From: Botryosphaeria dothidea | Lineage: Eukaryota > Ascomycota > Dothideomycetes > Botryosphaeriales > Botryosphaeriaceae | Assembly: GCA_011503125.2 (NCBI GenBank) | Contig: WWBZ02000001.1 | Location: 1,488,001-1,552,000, forward strand | DNA length: 64,000 nt | Direction of reading: 5' to 3' | Shown here: positions 1 through 11,200 of the stretch, one piece after another | How positions within the stretch are numbered: the stretch's first letter is position 1 | Layout: each line of letters starts with the position of its first letter | Made by a program: the position numbers and the translations under genes | Notes under the pieces: model-generated | What the model was told of the DNA's origin: nothing | What the model saw: the letters and a program-made list of their open reading frames with translations, nothing else | Database searches by the model: none

Positions 1-1255
1 GTTGTTCGTTGTCGAGCTGCGCCGTCCAAATAGGAACCCAAGAAGGTATACCTATGTTTGCGGTGTTTCCCCTTGCAGCGCAAGAGAGAGACTCAAGTGT
101 TAAGTTAGCTCTTATGTTCCACAGAGCGAAGCGTTTGAAGACATCGGCCGAGGTGTTGGTGGGACCATATTCTGGAGCCCAGTAGCCGTCGAGATCGCCC
201 TTCTTGACGTCATCGGCAATACCAAGGAGGGAAAAAACTTTATCTCTTTCATCGGTACTTTGAGACGATTGCGTTGAAATCAGCAGCTCGAATAGCCGCT
301 TGCGATGGTAGTGCTTGGCGTATTCGCGGGTCAAGAAATACTTCTTCCCAAGTCTCTTCATCTCGGCAACATGGTATGACGTTCTCTGGGCCTTGAGAGA
401 TAGCAGTCCAGCTGCTGTTCCGTCATAAAGGATGTCTGCGATGATCCTCGAAAAGTTATCCCAATCCATTGTGCTTTCTCCACATACGAGTCTGGCCCTG
501 ACAGCACGGCCCACCTCCTGTATTACCCAAGCACGATGATACCATGGTCTTTGCAGAAGATTATCCACCTTCTTCCAGTGTGCACTATCAGTATTCCTGC
601 TGAGTTCAGATTCAACGCTCAGCTTTTGGACGAAGTTTGATCCTTTTTTTATTCTATGTCGATTGAGTAACACATCTCGCAGTGACCAGAACCGAGATGG
701 TGTTGACGGGGCCAACTGCTCAAGGATCTCAAACACACCAGATACCTCGTTTGTCTCTTCCCCTGCCCATAACAGCACTCGGTGAGCGACAAATAAAATA
801 TCTTGCATCATTCGAACTTGAAGCCCCCGCTCAACTATATCATCCTGGTCTATGCATATTGCGTCTATCCAAAGTATTCGTTTGCTTTCGTCTTTCCGAA
901 GGCGGCTTAAGGCTGCATGAAGATTTCCCGAAATTCCAATCTCCTTGTCGTTACACATGATTGACTTCGTCTTTTCAGGGCTGCCCCAGGCATATGACAG
1001 TGCTTCGTAGCGCGGCATCGGGTGATACATGTCTGCTAGGATCAATCGACCTCTTATTTCCGCAGTTCCGTTTGATGCAGGCTCCATCACGAACAGACGA
1101 ATTTGATTCGGGCGTAGATGTCTGTAGATTGATGAAGATTTCTGCTCCCCTTGAACGATCCTAGTCTCGTATTCGGTCTCTTCAATGGCTTCCAGCTCGT
1201 ATACTGGCAAAGCGAGGCCAGAAGGAAGTTCGAGGTAGAAAGGTCCAAGACGCAT
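1..1255 (-). CDS. HET (heterokaryon incompatibility) domain protein, 3' part missing
   Basis: A single open frame reads leftward from an ATG at 1255 to the window edge without a stop or intron (about 418 codons). Near the N-terminus is an IRLF strand. It is followed by the HET landmarks in the usual order: YEALSYAWG, RILWIDAICIDQ, WVIQEVGRAVRARLVCG and RDKVFSLLGIADD. These are the diagnostic blocks of the fungal HET domain, known from allorecognition proteins that trigger heterokaryon incompatibility cell death. The start fits the family, which normally has 20-60 residues before the IRLL strand. The region after the domain is cut by the window edge, so a C-terminal partner domain cannot be judged. 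No lesion is visible in the part shown. The specific allorecognition role is inference from the family; many HET proteins have no known partner. Confidence 0.9.
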   Translation of the reverse strand, partial: MRLGPFYLELPSGLALPVYELEAIEETEYETRIVQGEQKSSSIYRHLRPNQIRLFVMEPASNGTAEIRGRLILADMYHPMPRYEALSYAWGSPEKTKSIMCNDKEIGISGNLHAALSRLRKDESKRILWIDAICIDQDDIVERGLQVRMMQDILFVAHRVLLWAGEETNEVSGVFEILEQLAPSTPSRFWSLRDVLLNRHRIKKGSNFVQKLSVESELSRNTDSAHWKKVDNLLQRPWYHRAWVIQEVGRAVRARLVCGESTMDWDNFSRIIADILYDGTAAGLLSLKAQRTSYHVAEMKRLGKKYFLTREYAKHYHRKRLFELLISTQSSQSTDERDKVFSLLGIADDVKKGDLDGYWAPEYGPTNTSADVFKRFALWNIRANLTLESLSCAARGNTANIGIPSWVPIWTAQLDNEQ

Positions 1256-1579
1256 ATCCACCGACCTAATAGCGGAGACGGATCCAGATACAACGACAAA
1301 TGTATAAAATAACGAGAGGAAGATAACCACCGGTCTTTATATTAACATGATTCGTGCGAATAGAATCGTCTGCTACTCACTCGCTGAATGCTGGTCTCTC
1401 TTGTATAGTGATGCGCTCTTTCGGCGACTTACACAAAGATCTCGCCTGTCTTGCTCCTGAACACCTTGGATATAAGGATATGCGTTGCCTGAGGAACTTG
1501 CTGGCAGCACGTGTCAGCTGTGTGCGCATTCCGACTCGCCATGAAGGAATCATCAGGGACTGAGTTGTCCTTTTTTTTT

Positions 1580-1636
<57 letters not shown>

Positions 1637-3362
1637 AGAGAGGGAGAGAGAAGAGGGGGGTTTGAGATAGCTTCTGTGTTCGCTGCAGATGTTGCGGTAA
1701 TGCCTGATAAGCCACGGGTTGACAATCAATTGGTGGAAGGAAATGCGGGCGAGCAGGCAAACGCTGGGGTGGTACAACATTTTCCGCTAATGGATGACAT
1801 TGAGAGGATGCGTAACATATGGATGCAGGAAAGACGCGTTGCTTATTCAACATGTCCTACCACGGATTCCGTTAGATGGTGTCTGGCTACATTGCGCAGC
1901 TGAGCTTGCCCGTGACCTCAGCTGGCACGGCCACGAAAAAAGATGGAAGGTGCCCTAGCCCAAGAATATTACAATTGACACGGACGCCCATTAAGTTTGT
2001 CAACGAAAAAAACTGCCATAATGACAGAAGCATGGCCGGATGCGGCTCGGCACAGTATGAGACTAAAGAAGAGATCATCTGGGCGGCTGAGATTGGTGTT
2101 GTATTGGGTATTGGGCATTGGTCGAACAGAGGTTGTAGCAAGCTTACTTCAAGCGTGACAGCGACGCGCCATAGGGGCGCGCTACTACAGGAAACTTATT
2201 CGCGAGGCGCCGCTAGCAGCCAATGGCTTGCAACCCGACGCGCCATCCTGGTGTGGAGAGAAGACCGGTAGACGTCTCAGAATAAGGAGACCGCATCTCA
2301 CCACCACAGGATCAGTTTGGGGTGTCGGTTCAATGGAAGGAACGACATCAGCTAGACATGGGAGGGTATCAGAATTAAGGTTTCGATGAGGCCTCGGGGT
2401 ATTTCTCGGGATTGTCACAGGCAGATGGGTGTTCCAGTGAAGTGGTGATGAGATGATCTGCGCCGCTGGGATCCATGCACCTGGGACCAGACAACAACGA
2501 CATCTGGAAAGCCATCTGCCAAATCGAGTTGAGATGGGCGTAAACGGGAGGAAGAAGCCAGGGGCACCCTTCCAGAAAGCTCTCCGGGCGCCGACAATTA
2601 GCCAGTGCACGCAGGTCGGGCGCGTGTCGAACGGTTGTCAAACATGTGCTTCCCGCTAGTATGGGTATGCTCTTTCGGACCGAGCCCGCTTTTGCAGGGC
2701 GTTGGTGTCGCAAATAGCGCAGGGGTACTCGCGGAGGCAGATCGAACACCCACGTGGGCGTCGTCAGCGTACAATCGCGCTTCTGGACACGGGCGAGACG
2801 GGAAGGGATGCAAAGACTGCTGGCGGGCAGCCGTTGGGCACCAAGCCACTGCGCAAGCTAGTGGCGATGAGTAGTAAGCAGAACCAGAGATCGCACGGCG
2901 GCGCGGGTGGCGATGGCGATGGAGGTTCAGCGGGGCGAGAAAAGTTGGGAGCAGGTGTTCTGTCCGGGCGGGCGCGAGTCAGGCAGGAACGACGGATCAG
3001 CGCTGGGATAGCGCGATCCCGACTGGCAGCCGGCTCCGCGCACTCAAAATTCGGCCCTTCTGCCTCGCGGCTCCGCGGCTCTCCATCCGCTATTCTCGCT
3101 CCGACGCCTTCAATTCGCTTCTCGAAGGCAATGGCGTCGAACAACCGAGCCTGGTGCCCCGGCTCTCGTCTCCTGGCCGCTTGTCAAATCCAGCCACATT
3201 CCTCCCTGCATCGCCCGGGTTGACGTCTGCTCCTAAAACACCGTCACCCTCCTTGCCGCTCGCCATGCACATCCGCAACACAAGTTAAGACGCCATGACT
3301 GCCCGAACTCACTCGGCCGCCCGGACCTCTCTTTTCTGTTTTTGCACCCCACAGTTGCCAGA
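1256..3362. other. Intergenic, no supported gene
   Basis: About 2.1 kb between the HET gene start and the first rhodopsin-like gene. It contains a dinucleotide microsatellite (listed separately) and a GC-rich stretch at about 2850-3200 just upstream of the rhodopsin-like gene. The open frames here are short, overlap one another on both strands and show no family motif. I see no gene. Confidence 0.6.
1571..1635. repeat. Poly-T plus (GT)25 microsatellite
   Basis: Fourteen T residues (1571-1584) run directly into about 25 perfect GT units (1585-1634). A purine-only tail of GA and G runs follows to about 1660. The open frames that cross it encode only His-Thr or Cys-Val runs and are not genes. 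Pure length of this order suggests a polymorphic locus. Confidence 0.97.
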
Positions 3363-4582
3363 ATGGCCGTCGACATTCCCGGTGGAAGAGGCGATTCCAT
3401 GTACGTCTTGGGTGGAATCGGCCTCTTCCTAGTCTGGTCAACACTTGCTCTGCGCGTCTATGTCAGGGCTCGCCTTTTGCGCCAATGGGGTTCCGACGAC
3501 TGGATGATGGCTGCTGCTGTCGCCTGTTTTACCGTCATGGCTGGAGGCATGTTTACTCTCGCCAAAAATCAATTCGGAAAGCCCGCCTACACTCTCCCAG
3601 TCGAGACGCTGGTAGAATTGTACAAGGTATGCTGCACTCTACTCGACGACGTGCCCTGTCACTGACCCAAGCAGGCGACCATTGTCGGAGAGCTGGGCTA
3701 CGTTTCCACCTCCATGTTCTTCAGACTCTGCGTCTGTTGCTTCTACCTCCGCCTCACCCCCGTCATGTGGCAGATATGGACCATCAGAGGCCTCATGCTC
3801 GTCACCACTGTCTACTCGATCGCCTACTTCTTCGTGCTTCTGAATCAGTGCACTCCTGTCTCTTACTTCTGGACCCACTTCCGCGGCACAACAACGGGCA
3901 CATGCCTCTCAACGCCAGTCGTCCTCATCACCACCTACGTGCACAACTCCGTCTCCGCTGTAGCCGACTGGACACTTAACAGCCTACCTCTGTTCATCAT
4001 CATACCCGCCCTGATGGACTGGCGTACCAAAGTCAGCGCCCTTGCTCTCCTTGGTCTCGGCGCAGTGTATGTCTTCCCCTTCAACACAATCCGTTCTTGT
4101 ACTAATCATCTTCCAGTGCAAGCATTGGCATCATAATCCGCTTCATCGCCCTCTTCACCATCACCTCCTCCAACAGCGCCGTACCACTCTCCCCTGCTGT
4201 GGCCTTCTGGTCTGCCCTCGAATCCATGGTCGGCATGGTTGCCGCCAACTTAGCCACCTACCGCCCACTCTTCCGCTCCCTCGCCAAATCCGTGCGCAGC
4301 GGTCCCACCACCGATGGATCGCCTGGCGGCAATTCCATCATCAATCTTAGCAAGATCCGGTGGCCAAAGAGTAGAAGTTCGCACAGCGGAGGCTATCCAC
4401 GCACTGGGTACATTATGAGCGCAGACGAGCCAGACCAAGATGGACTGGCGGCTTGGGAGAGTGAGCTCGGGTTGAGCCGGGGTACAGCTGGCAGCTCCGT
4501 GGTGGATGACAAGGTCCAATCAACCATTGTGAGGGTGGGAAGTGAGGACCAGCTGAGGGACAATGTCTCGCATGGTACATAG
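3363..4582 (+). CDS. Rhodopsin-domain 7-TM integral membrane protein (first copy)
   Basis: Three exons (3363-3626, 3675-4066, 4117-4582) give 373 residues. Both introns are about 50 bp with clear branch sites (CACTGAC, ACTAATC), and the frame closes exactly. The protein has a short N-terminus and seven hydrophobic segments. The first ends in LRVYVRARLLRQWGSDDW, typical of the fungal rhodopsin-domain family of plasma-membrane proteins that lack the retinal lysine of true opsins. A Cys-containing loop (QCTPVSYFW ... GTC) follows the fourth segment. The C-terminal 90 residues are hydrophilic, Ser-rich and acidic, as in cytoplasmic tails of this family. Function in the family is mostly unknown; some members are PTH11-like candidate receptors. 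It has no CFEM domain, so a PTH11 assignment is not supported. It is convergent with the GMC oxidoreductase gene, only 211 bp away. Confidence 0.88.
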
Positions 4583-4793
4583 GGTTCGCTGGTGTGTACG
4601 ATTTCCATTGTTTTTACGATCTGCTCATGTCCAAAAACTTCTTATTTTCCTCACATGCTCAGCACTCACTTCCAATCCGTGACACATTGGTGAGAGCTTA
4701 ACATTCATTCATAGCGGCACGGTATATCGAAAAGGAAAGGGTCGTGAGCTCCACTCACGTTGTTGCAACCCAGCCGTCAATACTCAGCTATAC

Positions 4794-6864
4794 TTACTTT
4801 CCCCTAGCTGCGTGGCCATTATCCTCCTTGATAACATCCGCCGCCTTCTCCGCCAGGGTGTAGACCGAGCTCTGGATATTTCCGCTCACATGATTCGGAA
4901 ACACGCTCGCATCTACCACCCTGAGCTTACCCACACCCTTCACACGCAGCCTGTCATCAACCGTATCGCCCATCGCGCAGCTGCCCGCGGCATGGTACTC
5001 GCCAACGATCCAATCGCGCACAGACTCCTCCGCGCTCGCCTGGTCCTGCAGGTCGACCTCTGGCGCAGGCCATGTGCGCCTCGCGATGCGCTGCGCCATC
5101 TCCGGAGACTGGGAAATCTTGTCCGCGATCCTGACGCCAGTACCAAGAACTGCCACGTCGGCAGGATGGCGGAGATAGGCTGGGTCGATGGTGGGCGGTT
5201 GGGTTGGGTCTGTGGCTCACGTCAGCAAATCCTTCTCAAGCAAAAGAGATAATGTGAATTGACACTCACCGGCGCTCGCGATGTGGACTGAGCCACGAGA
5301 CACGGGATACTGCAAGCAGCATGCCGACAAAAAGCCGGGCTTGTCTGGGTTTCCGGGTGGCCAGATCTTTGCCTGGTCGGCAACGGCTTCCTGAGTGAAG
5401 TTTGCGCTGGCAGGTGCCATGATATATTGGATGTTCGCGGACTTTTCGTCTTCGAGATGCTTGATGACTAGATCAAGTTGGCGCTTTTGGAAAGCTGGTT
5501 TTATTGACCTCGGTCAGAGCTGCCTCTTAAAGAACGACACTGAAGTCGTCTTCGTTGGACTTACGGTTCGAGGTTTCCTGTGTCTCTCTGATACTGGCAA
5601 TTGTCTTCTCAAACTCTTCTGGGGACGCCAATTTCTTGTAACTACGTACAGATGTCAGCTGTGCCTGTTTCTTCTTGATGAAACTTGCGCCGTTGACTTA
5701 CCTGACGAAGCCCTGCCCGCTCAACACACCTGTAAGTGGACCTGCTCCGCGTTCGACGAACGCTTTCTGAGCCTCCGCCATGGCTTCTGGATGAAACAAA
5801 CTGTCCATCGACTTCTCTCCAGGCGCAAGCTCATATGCAGAACCCCCAATAACATGATCCTGAAAATTCTCCCCAACGCTCGGCAACTCGACCTTCACCT
5901 CAACGCCCGCAGCCTTCAACACTTCCGGATTGCCAATGCCCGACAGCTCCAAAATCTGCGGTGAGTGGACGGCACCGCCACACAGCAGAACCTCCTTCGC
6001 CGCCTCCACCCTATGCGTTTCTCCCTGATACACAAACTCCATCCCCGTCGCGCTCCCCTCCTCCAACAAAATCCTCGTCACCGGCGCCTCGCACAACACC
6101 TTCAAATTCTCCCTCCCCGCATTATTCTCAAAATACCCCCTCGCCGCATAACTCCTCTTCCCCTTCAACCGCCCCGCCCCATACACACTCCCCATCCCAT
6201 TATAAAACCCATAATGGTCCCCACTCCACGCATCCACCACAGCCTCGCCCGCCCCACATGTCTCCCTCGCCGCCGCTATCCACGCATCCTCCAGATCCAG
6301 CGGCGTATCGTTAAACGACGTATGAATCGGCCCGCTCGTCCCGTGGTTCGCCGCAACCGTCGCGATCGTCTTCCTGTTCGCAACGGTATCCGGTAGCGCC
6401 TCGAGCGTCTGGTGCTTGCGCACGTACGGCGCCAGCGCGGCGGCGGACCACGCGGGCGAGCCGGCCAGCAGCGCCCAGTCGTCGTAGTCGCGCGCGCTGC
6501 CGCGCACGTACAGCATGTAGTTGATGCCGCTCGACCCGCCCAGCAGCTTGCCGCGCGGCAGGTGGTGCACGCGGCCGCCGTTGCCGGCCTGCGCGACCGT
6601 CTGCAGGTTCCAGTCGTACGCCGGGTGGCCGAGCATCTGCGTGAAGAGCGCGGGCGTGTCGACGAGCGGGTCGTCGAGGCGGTTGGCGCCCGCCTCGAGC
6701 ACGCCGACGCGGATGCTGGGGTCTTCGGTGAGGCGTGCGGCAAGGACGAGGCCGGCCGTGCCGCCGCCGATGATGAGGTAGTCGTAGGGGAGGGCGAGGA
6801 AGGTTGAGGCGGAGGTGGCGAGGGCGGGGAGGGGGAAGGGGTTGTTGGCGGTAGTGTCGCCCAT
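4794..6864 (-). CDS. GMC-family FAD oxidoreductase (choline dehydrogenase/alcohol oxidase-like)
   Basis: Four exons (6864-5702, 5641-5565, 5494-5270, 5209-4794) with introns of 60, 70 and 60 bp give 626 residues, full length for the glucose-methanol-choline family. The N-terminal FAD-binding strand is DYLIIGGGTAGLVLAARL. Both GMC signatures are present: GKLLGGSSGINYMLYVRG, and GAVHSPQILELSGIG. The C-terminal catalytic region has EYHAAGSCAMG, with the conserved active-site His, and a later GNIQSSVYTLAEKAAD block with Asn at the second catalytic position. Such enzymes oxidise primary or secondary alcohols with FAD. The substrate cannot be read from sequence. No signal peptide is evident (the N-terminus is MGDTTANNPFPLPALATSA), so it may be intracellular. 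The 5' half is markedly GC-rich (6400-6750), unlike the 3' half. Confidence 0.93.
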
Positions 6865-8208
6865 GTTTGCGGGTTTGGGTTAATTGGGTGAGGGAAGAGG
6901 TCTTTGGAGAGAAATTGAAATGTATAGGTGTGCGGTTACTAGGTATGAAGTATGAGCATTTCACCAGAGAAAGGTGTCCACCAGGTGTAGTTCCATTTGC
7001 CTGCTCAAGAACGGGTCTGAGGATATATATCCATGCTACGCGTGGTTCGGCTGCTTATGGCTACTCTTGGCGCGTTCCATCGTGCCTTGTTGTTAAAGAA
7101 CTACTGGACGCCTTTCTATGCTTATGCAGGGTAAAACATATTCTGCTTACAGGATAATTCAGAGCTACCCCGCAATTGCCCTGATTTCCTACAGCACATT
7201 CCCCTTGCGGCAATGGTTGAGATGCAATACCGCCGGATGCGCTGGAAAGTATACTCCATGGAACCAGGTGTAATCGCTCGCTTGGTGAAAGACCAATTGC
7301 AATGCGAGATTCATCTGCACCAACTCCTTGGGCCATCAATCCCGCAATGTGATGGCAAAAATAATTTCGCGCTGCTCTGGAATTCCGAAATTTCCCTTTT
7401 AAGTAATTGATGAGGACGCGCTTCGCAATCTCGTCAGCGCGGAGATGAGAAACAAGAATGAATCCAACATGTTGGTATTTTATTCCCCGCAGTCTTTCCC
7501 CGCATGAATCCCCGGAGGAGCTCACTGCCACTTAGGTCCATGCACTTCCACCAATCCAGGATAGACTACTTACTATCGCTTACGTGATATTCCCTATCAC
7601 GGTCACATCTCCCGTACATATTTGAACGCCTGGATGGCTCTGAGATTGCCAACTTCCGGCAACAGATCGCAAGCTCATTAGCATTCTATCCCGGGTCGAC
7701 AAGCAATCCCAACTTACGTGAGCTGACCCCCGCGTCTCAGTGGACAACACACAAGTCAGGAGACTTCCGGCAGCTGGTATTCTCCGGACGCACTTCCTTC
7801 GTGGGGAGGGGCTGTGTTTTAATTGCGTTCTATTGAACATTTATCAGTCAGATGACGAGTTCAGTGGTTCTAAAAAGTTGCGATTTTCATGATCGTAAGG
7901 CTTATCAAACTTTGTGTGAGTACATAGTGGTTTTAAATCCATGTGATGCTCAAACAATCTTAAAGAGTTCAAGTTGACCGCAGTGCATCCAATATACGGC
8001 GAACTTTGGAAACTAAACCGTGCTTCATATATCATGAACACCGTAAAGATATGCTGATGTAGAAGAAATAATTACACGCAGGGGTAATACGACAGGGCAG
8101 CTCAAAGCCAACGGCACTGAAACAAATACACGAGGTTTCACCTCCGACGACAATACGGCAAATGAGTTTTCTGCGGCCTTGACTGGGAAAGAAACAAACC
8201 TCTCAATC
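6865..8208. other. Intergenic, no supported gene
   Basis: Roughly 1.3 kb between the GMC gene start and the 3' end of the STAND gene. The longest open frame (156 codons on the minus strand at 7061-7531) has no recognisable motif and no splice-site support. It was not annotated. Confidence 0.6.
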
Positions 8209-11200
8209 TTAACTACCTCGCTCTTCTTCTCGGACTTTCTTGTCAACAGTTCGTCTCCATAGGTTAGAAGTTGCCGACCGAGCCTTCTTCCAACCCTTTG
8301 AGTCCGTGACTGGAGAATGGCGGCGGCGGACTCTGCTTGCCTGCTCCCCTGACGGACCCTGTGAGTTTGCATTACTGGTAATAGGATTATTCCGTACACT
8401 TAAAGTTTCATGACGGTTTTGAGGATTCGAGGAACCGGCTTCTGGACTGCTTCGAATGCCAGTCTCGGGGCAATGCTCCGGGTCGGTGAGATCATCTCCG
8501 CTACTCTGCTGAACCTCTCCCTGGTGGTTTTCCTGTGTAGAAAGGGGCCTGAGAGACGTCTCAGCAGAATCGGCATCGCCATGCTCTGGTGGGGGTACAT
8601 GGTTAGAAGAGTGTGGTGGCGACGATGTGTATACACTTGTGCCAAGTATGCTATCACCGCCCCCATCTTGCCTCTGCTCAACTAGACCTCCAGTCTCTTG
8701 TCCAATACTGTCATCGCCAAAAATGAGTGCCCCATCTACTTCAGGGAAGGCATCACCTCCTCTTGTATTTTTGCCTTTCGAAGAGAAGATTTGTTTCGAC
8801 TGAAGCTTCTGCACACGGTTGACTTGGTCTCGCCGACATACTTGTTGGCATACTTTGAAAGCATCGTCTGAAGCAGACCAGCTGAAACTTTTCGCGATCT
8901 CAGAGGATTCGCCATCAACATCCCCCTCCCTTCTGCAATGCTCTCGAATTTCTTTCAGTAAGGACATCGAAACCGTGAGATATTCCTGGTCTCTTGGAAC
9001 TTTCTGGCAGACTCGGCATAAGTTCGGGATGCCCCTACCAGGCCTCAATATTTCTCCAAAATCTTTCCGAAGAGAGTGACCGCTTGGATCTCTCTTGCGA
9101 ACTTCCACCAGGCTTTGCCATTTGATTTGAATGGGATTTCCCGCGGATTTATGAGTGGTCTGGCTCTGACAATATCCATAAACTCGAACCCCTCTAGAAC
9201 GTGTTGCAGAGGCATTTTCAACTCAAGTAATGTCGGTGATGCAAGTTCGGCAACATGACGATCCCGGATATGGTCAAGGGCGCTCCACGTCTGTGAAACG
9301 AGATCCTTAAATGACCATATTTTCGTCTTCTCCTTCAAATCACTCGTCTTGCTCTTTTGAACGTCTCCCGGCTCGTTATCGGTTGTCAATCCTGGAAGGT
9401 TTGGAATTGGCGTGTTCAACGCTCTGGAGAATGAATCGAGTTCCTCCAGAACGAAAAGTCGCTGGTTTTCTCTGTCCAGCAGCGCCTCTTTGGCAGCATC
9501 GGGGCCACTGTCATCCTTTGGATGATGAAAATCTGAGATCTGGAAAGAAAGAGAGTCCTTGTAAGGTTCCTTCACCAGTTGCGTTCGCACAATATGAACT
9601 AATGCGCTGGCCCCATCCACGAGCCAGCCTCGGAGAGAGGAGGTGTCGTATAAAATAACGAACATCTCGTGGGCTTGCTTAATCTGTGCTCTATACATTG
9701 GAGTCTTTAGGGCTTCCGGTTTGTTCTTGGATCCTCTTGCCATGGTCGTCCCTATGGAGATATACTTGCTGGCGGAAATCGACACTTTCTCCAGGACACA
9801 GCCTGCCGAGCATTTCTTGGCACCAGCCCAGTCAACGCCCTCGTACTGATCGCCATCCTTACCTACAGAAATAGTTATAATACTGTGAGTATCATTTGTT
9901 GAGGTGCGAGAACCTACCTAGGTGCCTAGTGACTGAGGGAACCCATCCAACAAAATTCCGAATGCGCGCGGTGCTCAAAAGGTCGAAGTTTACCTGGCTC
10001 GTATCCAAGTGTCTGGAACACGAATTTCGAAATGTAGAATAAGGAAGCCGTTTGCCATTCTTATCTTGCAGGAAGTGCCAGGCAATGGAATTCTCAGTGC
10101 GTCCAGTTGGGACGAGCATGGTTGAGACCCCTTTCAAAACCAGCACATCATCGAAATGAGTGGCAAAAGGAGTCCCGGCTAAAAAGCTCATCATTTCAAG
10201 TAAGAGCTCTAACCCCTTTTCATTCCCCGGACGAGAACGAATGGGGAATCCTGTCACAATGACTGGGCTGCGGAACAGAGAATGCCAGCAAGTTCCATCC
10301 GGGGCTTCTGACATGTCAGAAACTGGAACGGATTTCAGACTAAACCTGATATTTATCACTGGGTAGGAAAGGCTGTCTTTAACAGATCCGAATTTGGGGG
10401 TGCAAGAGGTGATGGTAGCAACGGGCGTGGAGAGGATTACTCCAGTCGTTTCGGAAGGCACCTGCAAGGCAGCACCCAACCATGCAAGCTGTTCACCGAG
10501 TTCTGCGATAGAATCCTGGGTTTCAGAAACATCTAGGACTAGGTTCCCATCTTCTATCCAAGCGATGAATGTTGTGCCATTCGGCAAATTCTCCTGTAAA
10601 ACAGATTAGACTTCTAAGGCATGTATCCGTCATTTGTCCGCTCACCGTTCTTTCTGCCTTGGTAACCGCCGGCAATGCCATCTTTCACAACCTGCATTGT
10701 ATACTCTCCAGCGAGTGGCCAAGTTTGACTCAGATATTGAACACAAGTTAGAGCCTGGGCATCACGAGCAGACCCTGTCAGCGTTATTGCTCTCTCGACT
10801 GCTATTGCGTCCTCAAACGTCTCTTCTTGGGGTCCCTCGTAGTGCTGTTTTTCGAAGAAGGTGACTGGATCCCATTCGACCACAAAGAACAATCGATGGA
10901 TCGTCGAAGACTCTCTCCTGCTCACTTTGGACGCCGGTAAAGACTGGACAATAGTCTCTCTGATGGCCTCCCTTACATTAATCTCATCAGAATCCAGCAA
11001 AGCCTCGCTTTTTAGTCTTGCAAGAAGCCATCTGTATGTTTGACTTCCAGAGATAAAGTCTCGGTAAGCGGTGAGACCAGGAATCTGGTTTTGCTCCGTT
11101 CCTTCGGCGTCGTCGCTGTCTTCATGAACCTCCTCATCTTCTGAATCTCGGAAAGGCTCTGATCCTGTACTTGGGGTATGCCCACCCGGTTCTTTGGGCT

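Noticed and set aside
1377..1903. Several 75-158 codon frames over the GT repeat
   Set aside because: They consist mainly of His-Thr or Cys-Val runs made by the dinucleotide repeat, on both strands; no motif outside the repeat.
5961..6964. Long frames on both strands over the 5' half of the GMC gene
   Set aside because: They are shadows of the GC-rich GMC coding sequence; only one frame carries the FAD and GMC signatures.
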